This document shows positions 23,501 through 31,985 of a stretch of 64,000 nt of DNA, piece after piece; the stretch's first letter is position 1; every line of letters starts with the position of its first letter. The stretch covers positions 8,078,470-8,142,469 of the forward strand of contig NZ_KB912942.1 in assembly GCF_000383915.1 (NCBI RefSeq), written 5' to 3'. The notes under the pieces are model-generated. The model was not told the origin of the DNA. It saw nothing but the letters and a program-made list of their open reading frames with translations, and did not search any database. A program made the translations under genes and the position numbers. The DNA comes from Amycolatopsis benzoatilytica AK 16/65. Lineage in GTDB: Bacteria; Actinomycetota; Actinomycetes; Mycobacteriales; Pseudonocardiaceae.

Positions 23501-24325
23501 TCAGACAGCGGAAAAGAGGACGATGTCGTCGAGCCGGGTGCGAGCGTGGACCCTGAGCGTGACGTTGGAGTTCTCCGGCGTGCCGAGGCTGCTGCGCACC
23601 AGGCCTTTCGCGCTCTTCGCGTCCACGTCGGCGGCGGTGCCCGCGCTGACGCCGACCTCGATCCCGCCGGCCGCGTTCGACAGCTCGACCTGGCCGCGCG
23701 TAACCCTCCCGATCCGGATCGGGCAATTGGCCGCCTTGGCGAGGACACTCCCGTCGGCCGTGCCGATGTCGAAGCTGCCGTTCGAGCCGCCGAGGTCGAC
23801 GTCGGACTTGGCATGGCCGATCCAGACCTTGCCGCTCGTGCCCTGGTAGTGGAGCGCGCCGTCGACCTCTCCGATCCGCAGGCCTGCCACACTGCCCTCG
23901 ATGAGCGCGTCGCCGACGACGCGGTCGACCGAGAGCCCGCCCGCGCCGAGGTTGCCGCGCAGTGCGGCGACCCGGTCGAACCGGACCTGGCCCGAGCCGA
24001 TGTTGACCTCGCAGTCGCCGAGGACGCCGTCCGCCCGCACCTCGGTCCACGCCGTGTTCAGGACCAGCTTGGATCCGGCGGGCAGTTCGATCACGATGTC
24101 GACGGAGCCGTGCTGGCTGCCGGACTTGGTCGTCTTGACGGCCAGCACGCCGTCGGCGAAGTCGACCTTGGTCTTCTCGGCGACCTTCACGTCGATGGAA
24201 TTCGCCGCGTCGACGGGCTGTACCCGCACGACCGTATCGGTGCGCTCGCTCGCGGTGATCCGGACGCGGGCACCGGCGGTGGTCAGGGTGGCGGTGATGG
24301 GGTTCGGGGTGGTGAACGTGGACAT
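23501..24325 (-). CDS. DUF4097-like beta-solenoid protein
   Basis: 274 residues, start ATG at 24325 after CAGGGAGACC. The sequence is a succession of short beta-strand repeats (SVDIVIELPAGSKLVLNTAW, GDCEVNIGSGQVRFDRVAAL, GDALIEGSVAGLRIGEVDGA, and so on), the right-handed beta-helix style of DUF4097/adhesin-like domains. There is no signal peptide or membrane anchor. Proteins of this type are frequent next to SARP and other regulators but their role is unknown. It is the first gene of the SARP operon. Confidence 0.75.
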   Translation of the reverse strand: MSTFTTPNPITATLTTAGARVRITASERTDTVVRVQPVDAANSIDVKVAEKTKVDFADGVLAVKTTKSGSQHGSVDIVIELPAGSKLVLNTAWTEVRADGVLGDCEVNIGSGQVRFDRVAALRGNLGAGGLSVDRVVGDALIEGSVAGLRIGEVDGALHYQGTSGKVWIGHAKSDVDLGGSNGSFDIGTADGSVLAKAANCPIRIGRVTRGQVELSNAAGGIEVGVSAGTAADVDAKSAKGLVRSSLGTPENSNVTLRVHARTRLDDIVLFSAV

Positions 24326-24380
24326 TTTCGGTCTCCCTGGCTGGCCGGTGGTTCGTTGTGACCACATTCGCCTGCTGGGC

Positions 24381-24409
24381 GGACACCCGGCTGTCACGGC
24401 TCAGACACC
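24381..24409. promoter_or_regulatory. predicted SARP binding site of its own operon
   Basis: Heptamers GGACACC, TGTCACG and AGACACC (plus-strand reading) repeat with 4-base spacers, matching the P450 site at nearly every position. Downstream on the minus strand both promoters continue GGCGA, a few bases, then GTGGT-CACA at the same distance, as expected for paralogous SARP-driven promoters. This implies autoregulation. Confidence 0.7.
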
Positions 24410-24680
24410 GGGCGGGGGCCGATGTCAGGACTGGGTGTCTACGGCTCGCGGCCGAACGGAAGCGGCTCGGTTCTTGTGGCATTCGTTCGTGGTGAGTGCG
24501 GTATGGGTGAAGCCGCCGAGGTTGGCAGCAACTGGCCCAACCGGCCACGAGTTCTCACAGCGGGACACGAGCGTGGGCAGGTGACGCTGGCTCGTACACC
24601 AAATGTCATCGGCAACCCAGGGACTGCGACCCTCAGAGCGCCATGCTACTATTTGCTAATAAAGTAGAGAGGATTGAATC

Positions 24681-25076
24681 TTGAAACAGCTGGACCTGAC
24701 GGACGGCGACTACGGTCGAGTCATGCTGCTCGCGCGTGCCTGGCAGATTTCAGGCGGGGAGGTCGTGCGGCGACTGCTCGACGACTTCGTCAACACTGCT
24801 GGGCCTGCCGCGGAGACGGGACAGCGGCCGGCGAATGACGGGGTGCCTATCTATGCTGAATATGGTGGCGCTCGCGTCGAGGCGATCTACTACAAAGGTA
24901 CGAAGCGAGTTGACATCACAAGCGGCGTGCTCGCCGGGCGTTCGTACAAGAGTCCCAGCGGTGCCGCAATGGGAGTCGTTCAGGCGCTCAACCCCAATGT
25001 TCATAACAACCGCAATGGGTGGTCGTTCTGGTTCATTGCCGAGAGCGGGGAGGCTCTGCAGACGATTCGGCCGTAG
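24681..25076 (+). CDS. small protein with a RAMA/DUF4357-like C-terminal domain
   Basis: 131 residues from a TTG start with AGAGAGGA 7 bases upstream. The N-terminal 45 residues contain a short helical segment (MLLARAWQISGGEVVRRLLD). The C-terminal part has the hallmarks of RAMA-type domains associated with restriction and methylation enzymes: GRSYKSPSGAAMGVVQALNP, then NGWSFWFIAESGEALQTIR. Alone, such a domain may bind modified DNA; it is not next to a methylase. The preceding AT-rich stretch with CTACT/AGTAG arms is probably its promoter. The 250 bases before that hold nothing recognisable. Confidence 0.55.
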   Translation: MKQLDLTDGDYGRVMLLARAWQISGGEVVRRLLDDFVNTAGPAAETGQRPANDGVPIYAEYGGARVEAIYYKGTKRVDITSGVLAGRSYKSPSGAAMGVVQALNPNVHNNRNGWSFWFIAESGEALQTIRP

Positions 25077-25303
25077 TCGATCAAGCACCGATTTGGTCGC
25101 CTGTGCAGCACGCTCGTGCAGGCAGGGGCGAAATCAGACTCGTCTCCTCACTTCTTCGGCTCGCGCCGAATCTGGGCCGGACATCCTCCGGTCCCGTTCC
25201 TCGGATGACCTGGCCCAGCTGCTGGCCGGACGAGGCTCGCGACTTCTCCACCGGACGAGCCTCGCGTTTCGGCTGGCCCGCGTCCGTCGTCGAGGGCGTC
25301 GCC

Positions 25304-25592
25304 GTGAACGTCGAATACCTCCGCCTGCATGACGGCAGCGACTGTGAGCGGGCCCATTTCTCATACTCGGGGGGATTCGGCGTGGCTGTGCTAGACGGTC
25401 GAAGACCGCGGCGCGCTGGTGGCGATCCGGCAGGTCGAGCTCGGTGCGGAGGGCGTGCGGCGGCGGTACTGGTGGCAGCGCCGAAAAGCCGACCACGGCA
25501 TGCCGACCGACCAGCCGATCGACCCGGCCGACGAGGTGGACCGGATCGACGTGGCAGAGTTCGCAGCGGCCTGGGGAGAGGCCGAGCATTGA
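25304..25592 (+). pseudogene. broken small gene (DUF6881-like remnant)
   Basis: Two adjacent frames read as parts of one protein: first MNVEYLRLHDGSDCERAHFS to about 25400, then after a frame change VEDRGALVAIRQVELGAEGV through DPADEVDRIDVAEFAAAWGE and a TGA at 25590-25592. The second frame meets a TAG immediately upstream, so it has no start of its own. The ending resembles DUF6881-type immunity-like proteins. Bases 25077-25303 hold no other gene that I can support. Confidence 0.4.
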
Positions 25593-25614
25593 GCAGTGGA
25601 GCGCGTTGCCCGGA

Positions 25615-26145
25615 TCAGGACGCGGGAGGCTCGTCCACCGCACGCTCGTTCCGTTCGTCGATCACCCAGGCCAGTTTCTTGATCAACGTCCACCCCGCGT
25701 CGACCTGCAGGCGCGGGTACTCGTACCCCAGGACGCCCTTGCCCGCGACGCCGAGGTGACCGCGAAGCGCCTGTGCCACCCCGATGACCAGTTCGGGCTC
25801 GGACGCCCCCGCCAGCCGGTCGAGGGTCCAGTCGTGCACCAGCTTCCCCGGGACGCCCGCCATCACGCCGCCGACAGTCAGCACCAGAAGCCGCTGCGAG
25901 GTGACGGACAGGGAGAGCCGACCCGGCGCACTGACCGGCTGCGGAGGATCTCGGTCTGCCCCTTGCGAGCGGCCAACGCCATTCCCGCCATCCCGGCGAG
26001 TCCGCCGATCCTGGCCGCGCCGGCGACCATGGTGTTCCGCACCCCGCCGACCCGGAAGGCGAGCGCGGTGGTGAACGGCCGCTCGTCAGCCTGGAGAAAC
26101 TTGCCGAGTCGACGTGTGATCTTCTCCCGCTGCGTCAGGCGTCAC
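25615..26145 (-). pseudogene. conserved protein gene disrupted by two frameshifts
   Basis: A GTG at 26145 (after GGGAAAGG) begins MTPDAAGE; one base out of frame the protein continues REKITRRLGKFLQADERPFT, ALAFRVGGVRNTMVAGAARI and ARKGQTEILRSR; near 25930 it returns to the first frame with VSAPGRLSLSVTSQRLLVLT, GVPGKLVHDWTLDRLAGA and VLGYEYPRLQVDAGWTLIKK to the end. The three pieces make one sensible membrane-associated protein, so two compensating single-base changes are implied. This could be a decayed gene or sequencing error. An 89-residue C-terminal piece (25615-25884) is still open. Confidence 0.6.
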
Positions 26146-26359
26146 GTGCCTTTCCCGTTGGCAGTGTGGAAATTCTACTGTCCACCACCGATAGACCGGA
26201 TCATGGAGGCAACGGCCATAAGCGGAATCGCCTGCCATGACGGCATTTCGACCCTGCCGGCCGCGACGGGTTCGTGCGTTCGGTCGCAGCGGCTTGTGAT
26301 CTGGCCGGACCGCGGAACGAATTCTCCTCACGGCCTCCATGCCGTGGCCCCGGACGCGA

Positions 26360-27007
26360 TTACTCCGGCCGGGGTCCGGCCTGCGGCAGGTGTCCCGGCT
26401 GTTGCGGGAATCCCGGCGGAGGCGGTGTTGCCGGCTGGGCGTAGTCCGGTGGATACCCCTGCTGCTGGAACCCAGGTGTTTGCGGATGTGTCGGCGGTGG
26501 GAACCCGGGTGCCTGCGGATACCCCGGCGGGAAGGTGGCAGTCTGCGGATAGCCGGATCGCTGGGACCCTTGTCCCGGCTGGAATCCCGGTTGCTGGGCC
26601 GCTGACCACGCGGGGAACCCGGACGGTGGCTGTCCGCCTGTGCCCTGCCCGATCGGCATCTGCTCGCCGGACTCCGTCGAGGCGGTACCGCGCCTGCGCA
26701 CCCGCCGGATCGCCACGACCAGCCGCCAGCCACAGCCGGCCGCGATCACGCCGCCGACACCGGCGGTGATCCAGTTGCCGCCGTTGTTGAAGCTTTTCGC
26801 GCTGTCGATCTGGTCCTGCAGCTTCTCCTCGTAGGTGTGCTGGCTCTTCTGTCCGTACGAGGTTTCCTCGCAGTAGGTGCCCGGCCGCATTTCCTCGCCG
26901 CCGCACAGCACCTTGCCACCGGTGGTGTCGCCGGTGCTGAACAAGCCGATCGCGACCAGGCCCAAACCGAACAGCAGTCCGATCGACCACCAGATCACAC
27001 TCTTCAC
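26360..27007 (-). CDS. two-TM membrane protein with cysteine loop and Pro/Gly/Gln-rich tail
   Basis: 215 residues from GTG at 27007 (AAAGGGGGC upstream). TM1 is about residues 2-23; an extracytoplasmic loop contains CGGEEMRPGTYCEE, a probable disulfide; TM2 is about 77-95 (NWITAGVGGVIAAGCGWRLV), followed by a basic stop-transfer RRVRRRG. The last 110 residues are a low-complexity tail of PPGFPQQPG-like repeats, probably cytoplasmic. Similar small proteins occur in Pseudonocardiaceae but I know no function. Confidence 0.75.
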   Translation of the reverse strand: MKSVIWWSIGLLFGLGLVAIGLFSTGDTTGGKVLCGGEEMRPGTYCEETSYGQKSQHTYEEKLQDQIDSAKSFNNGGNWITAGVGGVIAAGCGWRLVVAIRRVRRRGTASTESGEQMPIGQGTGGQPPSGFPAWSAAQQPGFQPGQGSQRSGYPQTATFPPGYPQAPGFPPPTHPQTPGFQQQGYPPDYAQPATPPPPGFPQQPGHLPQAGPRPE

Positions 27008-27536
27008 AGTTGCCCCCTTTGGCTCGATCCGGCCAGCAAGGGCACAGGAGACCACAAACCGGACTGTGACGCGTCAAAAATGGATGTCACACCCCCGAAT
27101 GGACGAGTAATCCGAGGTCAGCGCCCCTGGCCGTTGGGCTCAGCTCGCGCTCTGCCGTTGTGGAAAGGACCAGAGGGGTGCTGTCGTGCCCCCGTTTGCC
27201 CGAGTCCGGCTCGGCCGCCGCGCCGGAGCGGAGACGCTCGCCGGGCTGGTCGGCGTGCGGGATGGTCTGCACCGCGATTCCGGCCGTGGTGCCTGCCGCA
27301 GTCCGGTCTCTGTTGGAGCGCGATCTTCCCGCGAGCGGCGGACCGTGAGACTCTTCGCAATGGATCACTCAAGTGGGTGACCCCGGGATGGAGGCAATGC
27401 CCGGTCCGGGCCGCTCCGGTGGACGAGTCTCGTCACCTGGTCGTGTCTGGTTTCGAAAGCATGAACAACAGTAGGTAATCTTCCGTAACGGGTGCGGGGA
27501 GCCGCCTCCAAACCCACGGGCTGCCGGAGGGCTTCG
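27008..27536. other. intergenic region without a supported gene
   Basis: About 530 bases. Several 60-90 residue frames are open on both strands but none has a good ribosome site or a plausible composition. A long-spaced inverted repeat (TGTGAC at 27065, GTCACA at 27086) lies near the divergent promoter of the membrane protein. Promoters for both neighbours must be here. Confidence 0.5.
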
Positions 27537-28190
27537 TTGATCAAGCTCATGTTCGCCGACGACGAGGAACTGGTTCGGTCAGGGCTGCGCGCCATGATGT
27601 CCGGTGCTGCGGACATCGAAATCGTGGGCGAGGCCAGCGACGGCAGATCAGCGGTCGAGGTAGCCCGCCGCTATCACCCGGACGTCGCGCTGCTCGACAT
27701 CAAGATGCGCGCGCCCGACGACGGCATTCGCGCGCTCCGGGCGATCCTGGCGCTGCCCGATCCGCCCACCGTCGCCATGCTGACCACCTTCGACATCGAC
27801 GAGTACGTCAGCCTTGCGCTGCGGCTCGGCGCCAACGGCTTCCTGCTGAAGGACATCGATCCGGCGGCGCTGCTGCGCGCGGTCCGCGACCTCGCCAAGG
27901 GCGGTGCCGTCCTGGACCCGGGCGTGGCCGTGCGGATGGTGCAGAGCCACCGCGACGAGCAGCGGGCCGCCCAGCCGGCGCGCAAGCTGCTGGCCTCGCT
28001 GTCCGAACGCGAACGCGAGGTCGTCGCGCTGATCGGCCAGGGCCTTTCGAACGCCGAGATCGGCGGGCGGCTGCACCTGTCCGAGGCGACCGTCAAGGGG
28101 TATGTCTCGGCGGTGCTGTCGAAGATCGGCGCCGCCAACCGGGTGCAGGCCGCGCTGCTGGCCTACCGCGGCGGACTCATCGACCAGTAG
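27537..28190 (+). CDS. NarL/LuxR-type response regulator
   Basis: 217 residues from a TTG at 27537 (CGGAGGG 6 bases upstream). The receiver domain has the acidic pair FADDEE, phospho-acceptor Asp in DVALLDIKM, Thr in MLTTFD and Lys in FLLKDID. The C-terminal LuxR HTH is SEREREVVALIGQGLSNAEI followed by HLSEATVKGYVSAVLSKI. No histidine kinase gene is adjacent, so its partner is elsewhere. Its TAG abuts the ATG of the TRIC-like gene with no spacer, so both are cotranslated. Confidence 0.9.
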   Translation: MIKLMFADDEELVRSGLRAMMSGAADIEIVGEASDGRSAVEVARRYHPDVALLDIKMRAPDDGIRALRAILALPDPPTVAMLTTFDIDEYVSLALRLGANGFLLKDIDPAALLRAVRDLAKGGAVLDPGVAVRMVQSHRDEQRAAQPARKLLASLSEREREVVALIGQGLSNAEIGGRLHLSEATVKGYVSAVLSKIGAANRVQAALLAYRGGLIDQ

Positions 28191-28811
28191 ATGCTGCTGA
28201 CCGCGCTCGAGTTCCTCGGGCTGGTGGCGTTCGCCGCGTCCGGTGCGCTGGCCGCGGTCCGGGCGCGGCTGGACGTGTTCGGCGTCGTCGTGGTCGGCCT
28301 GACCACGGCGCTCGGCGGCGGCATCATGCGCGACGTGCTCCTCGGCATCCACCCGCCGACGACCCTGCGCAACTGGCCTTACCTGGCCGTGTGCGCGGTG
28401 ACGGCACTGGTGGTGTTCGCCTTCCATCCGCAGGTCGCCCGTCTGCGGCACGCGGTGCTGCTCGCCGACGCGGTCGGGCTGGGAGTGTTCGCCACGGCCG
28501 GGACCACGGTGGCGATCAACGCCGGGACCGCCGGGTACGCCGCCTGCCTGATCGGGATGACGAGCGGCATCGGCGGCGGCGCGGTCCGCGACCTGCTGCT
28601 GCGGGAGATCCCGCTCGTGCTGCGCAAGGAGATCTATGCGATGGCCGCGCTGACCGGCGCGGTGTGCGTGTGGATCGGGCACGACCTGCATCTCCCGGCG
28701 GGAGTGGTCACGACCTTCTCCGCGGTGGTCGTGGTGGCGATCCGCGTGCTGACTCTGTGGCGGCATTGGAACGCGCCGGTCGCCCGGCCGCCGGAGGAGC
28801 ACTCTCAGTGA
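28191..28811 (+). CDS. TRIC/UPF0126 family cation channel-like membrane protein
   Basis: 206 residues with seven hydrophobic helices built as two repeats. Each repeat carries the family glycine motif: LTTALGGGIMRDVLLGIHPP in the first and MTSGIGGGAVRDLLLREIPL in the second. Prokaryotic TRIC proteins are trimeric, K+-permeable channels. The start follows the response-regulator stop directly, without its own ribosome site. The C-terminus is a short charged tail. Confidence 0.88.
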   Translation: MLLTALEFLGLVAFAASGALAAVRARLDVFGVVVVGLTTALGGGIMRDVLLGIHPPTTLRNWPYLAVCAVTALVVFAFHPQVARLRHAVLLADAVGLGVFATAGTTVAINAGTAGYAACLIGMTSGIGGGAVRDLLLREIPLVLRKEIYAMAALTGAVCVWIGHDLHLPAGVVTTFSAVVVVAIRVLTLWRHWNAPVARPPEEHSQ

Positions 28812-28860
28812 GCGGAGGAGCTTCCGTCACTGTTACCTCGGGCACGTCGCCAGCCCTCTT

Positions 28861-28879
28861 TGTGTGTTCTGCGTGTGTT
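28861..28879 (+). promoter_or_regulatory. candidate MprA box of the mprAB promoter
   Basis: TGTGTTCT occurs twice, separated by GCG, giving a perfect 8+3+8 direct repeat 39 bases upstream of mprA. M. tuberculosis MprA is recalled to recognise a 19-bp site made of two loosely conserved 8-bp direct repeats, the same architecture. Autoregulation of mprA is known in mycobacteria. Confidence 0.55.
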
Positions 28880-28917
28880 CTTAGGCGGGTCTCAGCACTC
28901 TGAGCAAGACTGACGGC

Positions 28918-29610
28918 ATGCGCATCCTCGTGGTGGACGACGACCGTGCCGTCCGTGAATCGCTCAGGCGGTCTTTGGAGTTCAACGGCTACACCGTGGA
29001 GCTCGCGAGCGATGGTGCGCAGGCGTTGGAGGCGATCCTGGCCAATCGGCCGGATGCGATGGTCCTGGACGTCATGATGCCGCGGCTGGACGGGCTCGAG
29101 GTGGCCCGACGGCTCCGCAGCACCGGCGACGACCTGCCGATTCTCGTGCTGACCGCGCGGGACACCGTCTCCGACCGGGTCTCCGGCCTCGACGCGGGTG
29201 CCGCCGACTACCTGCCGAAACCGTTCGCCCTGGAGGAACTGCTCGCCCGGCTGCGTGCGCTGCTGCGCCGCGCGGTCCCGGACGGGCAGCAGGGCGAGAC
29301 GTCCGAGGTGCTCTCGTTCGGCGATCTGACGCTGGACCCGGGTACTCGCGAGGTCCGCCGCGGCGGTCGCGAGATCAGTCTCACCCGTACCGAGTTCGCG
29401 CTGCTCGAGCTGTTCCTCTCGTACCCCAAGCACGTGCTGACCCGCGGAAGGATCCTGGAGGAAGTATGGGGTTACGACTTCCCGACGTCGGGCAACGCAC
29501 TGGAGGTCTACGTCGGCTACTTGCGCCGCAAGACGGAAGCGGACGGCGAGCCGAGGCTGATCCACACGGTGCGTGGAGTGGGGTACGTCCTGCGCGAGAC
29601 TCCGCCGTGA
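28918..29610 (+). CDS. mprA: OmpR-family response regulator MprA
   Basis: 230 residues. The receiver domain shows VVDDDRAV, phospho-Asp in [19 protein letters not shown] and YLPKPF; the winged-helix domain ends [29 protein letters not shown] and [11 protein letters not shown]. This is very close to mycobacterial MprA, which with MprB responds to envelope stress and controls pepD, sigE and sigB. The next gene, mprB, starts at GTGA overlapping the stop. Position at the head of the Rv0981-Rv0996-like block supports the name. Confidence 0.9.
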   Translation: MRILVVDDDRAVRESLRRSLEFNGYTVELASDGAQALEAILANRPDAMVLDVMMPRLDGLEVARRLRSTGDDLPILVLTARDTVSDRVSGLDAGAADYLPKPFALEELLARLRALLRRAVPDGQQGETSEVLSFGDLTLDPGTREVRRGGREISLTRTEFALLELFLSYPKHVLTRGRILEEVWGYDFPTSGNALEVYVGYLRRKTEADGEPRLIHTVRGVGYVLRETPP

Positions 29611-31061
29611 CCGATCCGGCCGCCGCCCAGTCCGGTTCCGCCGGAGAGCCCGGAGAGCACGGACAGGTCCCCGACCCGCGCGGCACCCGGTGGAGCACTC
29701 GCCGGTTCTCGCTGCGCGGCCGGGTCACGCTGCTGGCTGCCGCGTGTGTCGCGGGGGCGGTGGCGCTGGTGTCGCTGTGTGCGTACTACGTGGTGCGCGA
29801 AAACCTCCTGAACCAGCTCGACGACAGCTTGCTCGCCCGAGCGGAAGCCGCGGCGAATTCACCTCAGGTGCCGACTTCCCAGCTGCGCGAAGTGCCGGGT
29901 GCTCTGCTGGCCAGCGCGGACCTGCAAATCGGTGCGCTCAACGGCATCACCGGCGACCTGATCTACCCGCAACCAGGTACCCGGCCGCCGGTGGGGCCGC
30001 AGGAAATGAGCGTCGCGACCGGCGTGCTGCCGCAGTCGATCCGGACCGACCTGACCACCAACATGCGGGTCGCCGCGGTGCCGCTCGGGCACGGTCAGGC
30101 GATCGTGCTGGCGCAGTCGATGGCGCCGACGATGCGCGCGCTGAACCAGCTGGCCCTGGTGCTGTTCCTGGTCGGTGGTGCGGGGATCGTGGTGGCCGCG
30201 GGTGCGGGCACGGCGGTCGCGCGCGCCGGGTTGCGGCCGGTCGACCGGCTGACGTCGGCGGCCGAACGCGTGGCCGCGACAGGCGACCTGCGACCGATTC
30301 CGGTGAGCGGCGACGACGAGCTCGCCCGGCTCACGCACAGCTTCAACATCATGCTCGGCACGGTCGCGGAATCGCAGGAACGGCAGCGGCAGCTGGTCGC
30401 CGACGCCGGCCACGAGCTGCGCACTCCGCTGACGTCCATGCGCACCAACCTCGAACTGCTGCTGTCGGCCAGCCGCCCGGGCGCGCCGTCGCTGCCGGAG
30501 GGAGACCGCTCGGAGATCGAGGCCGACATCCGCGGCCAGCTCGACGAGCTCACCCAGTTGATCGGCGACCTCGTGGAACTGGCTCGGCAGGACGAACCGC
30601 GCGAGCAGACCGAACGCGTCGACGTCATGGACGTGGTCGAGCGCGCGCTGGACCGGGCCCGGCGGCGGGCGGGCGAGATCGAGTTCGAGGTCTCCCTGCA
30701 GCCGTGGGTGCTCACCGGCGACAACAGCTCGCTGGAACGAGCGGTGCTGAACTTGCTGGACAACGCCGTGAAGTTCTCGCCGCCGGGTTCGCGGGTGCGG
30801 GTCACGCTGCGTCCGCTCGGCGACGGCACCGCGGTGGTCGAGGTCGCGGACTCCGGCCCTGGCATCGCCGAGGAGGACCTGCCCAAGGTGTTCGACCGCT
30901 TCTACCGCTCGTCGGAGGCCCGCACCCTGCCCGGGTCCGGACTCGGGCTGGCGATCGTCAAGCACGCGGCCGAACGGCACGGCGGAACGGTGTACGCGAA
31001 CCGCGCACCAGAAGGCGGCGCGCTGCTCACCATCCGGCTGCCGGGAGCGCCGGTCGACTGA
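29607..31061 (+). CDS. mprB: envelope-stress sensor histidine kinase MprB
   Basis: 484 residues. A long polar N-terminus precedes TM1 (about 40-62, [20 protein letters not shown]), an extracytoplasmic sensor domain of about 120 residues, TM2 ([20 protein letters not shown]), a HAMP linker ([20 protein letters not shown]), the H-box [20 protein letters not shown] and an HATPase_c domain with [18 protein letters not shown] and [10 protein letters not shown]. MprB phosphorylates MprA in response to membrane or periplasmic protein stress. Start GTG overlaps the mprA stop (GTGA). Confidence 0.9.
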   Translation: MTDPAAAQSGSAGEPGEHGQVPDPRGTRWSTRRFSLRGRVTLLAAACVAGAVALVSLCAYYVVRENLLNQLDDSLLARAEAAANSPQVPTSQLREVPGALLASADLQIGALNGITGDLIYPQPGTRPPVGPQEMSVATGVLPQSIRTDLTTNMRVAAVPLGHGQAIVLAQSMAPTMRALNQLALVLFLVGGAGIVVAAGAGTAVARAGLRPVDRLTSAAERVAATGDLRPIPVSGDDELARLTHSFNIMLGTVAESQERQRQLVADAGHELRTPLTSMRTNLELLLSASRPGAPSLPEGDRSEIEADIRGQLDELTQLIGDLVELARQDEPREQTERVDVMDVVERALDRARRRAGEIEFEVSLQPWVLTGDNSSLERAVLNLLDNAVKFSPPGSRVRVTLRPLGDGTAVVEVADSGPGIAEEDLPKVFDRFYRSSEARTLPGSGLGLAIVKHAAERHGGTVYANRAPEGGALLTIRLPGAPVD

Positions 31062-31184
31062 TTTCTCCGCACTGTCCCCGGTTGGCCGTCGCCCAGCCGG
31101 GGGACGGCCATCTGCACGTCGCGCACCACCGATGTTGAATCGTGTAGGATTTTGTGCAGTTGATGGTGTGCTTGGGGAGTGGCG

Positions 31185-31985
31185 GTGCTCGCGCGGCAGC
31201 GACAAGCGGTGATCCTCGAGGAAGCACGCCGGGCCGGTGCGGTCCGGGTCAGTGACCTCGTCGCGAGGCTCGGCGTCTCCGACATGACGGTCCGGCGCGA
31301 TCTCGACGTGCTCGCCGGCCGCGGCCTGGTGGAAAAGGTCTACGGCGGGGCCACTTCGCTGGTCGGCAAGAGCACTGACGAGCCCGGGTTCGAGGCGAAG
31401 TCGGTGCGGCAGCGCGCGCAGAAGGAAGCCATCGCCGGACTGGCGGCCACCCTGGTCAAGCCGGGCACCGCGATCGGTCTGTCCGCGGGCACCACCACCT
31501 GGACGCTCGCGCACGCGCTCGACGGCGTCGAGGGCCTCACCATCGTCACCAACTCGATCCAGGTCGCCGACGTCCTGCGCAGCTCCGCGCAGCCGGACCG
31601 CACGGTGGTGCTCACCGGCGGGGTGCGCACGCCGTCGGACGCGCTGGTCGGCCCGGTCGCCGTGCAGAGCCTGCGGACACTGCACCTGGACCTGGTGTTC
31701 CTCGGCGTGCACGGGATGGCCGTCGGCCCCGGCTTCACCACCCCGAACCTCACCGAGAGCGAAACCGACCGCGCGCTTGTGGAGGCCGGCCGGCGGCTCG
31801 TGGTGCTGGCCGACCACACGAAGTGGGGCACGGTCGGCATCTCCACGATCGCGGACCTGGAAGAAGCCCAGGTCGTGGTGACCGACGACGGACTGGACAG
31901 CTGCGCGCGGGAAGAACTCGCGGAGCGGGTCGGTGAACTTCTGATCGCCGAAACGGCGGAGAACCTCGAGGCAGAAGAAGCGTGA
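31185..31985 (+). CDS. DeoR/GlpR family sugar regulator
   Basis: 266 residues. The N-terminal DeoR HTH reads RQRQAVILEEARRAGAVRVS then LVARLGVSDMTVRRDLDVL; the C-terminal sensor domain has the phospho-sugar site GLSAGTTTWTLAHAL and ends TVGISTIADLEEAQVVVTDD. The GTG at 31185 is preferred because GGGGA lies 7 bases before it; a GTG two codons earlier would touch the ribosome site. Its stop overlaps the galT start (GTGA), so it probably regulates galactose use. The gene pair interrupts the mprB-pepD adjacency seen in mycobacteria. Confidence 0.88.
   Translation: MLARQRQAVILEEARRAGAVRVSDLVARLGVSDMTVRRDLDVLAGRGLVEKVYGGATSLVGKSTDEPGFEAKSVRQRAQKEAIAGLAATLVKPGTAIGLSAGTTTWTLAHALDGVEGLTIVTNSIQVADVLRSSAQPDRTVVLTGGVRTPSDALVGPVAVQSLRTLHLDLVFLGVHGMAVGPGFTTPNLTESETDRALVEAGRRLVVLADHTKWGTVGISTIADLEEAQVVVTDDGLDSCAREELAERVGELLIAETAENLEAEEA

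Noticed and set aside
20406..24548. A single 1380-residue protein reading through from 24548 to 20406
   Set aside because: Its first part is an off-frame reading of the DUF4097-like gene; the true SARP start is the GTG at 23471 with a ribosome site and a normal winged-helix N-terminus.
27065..27091. CRP-like site (TGTGA ... TCACA)
   Set aside because: The half-sites are 17 bases apart; CRP sites need 6, so this is probably chance.
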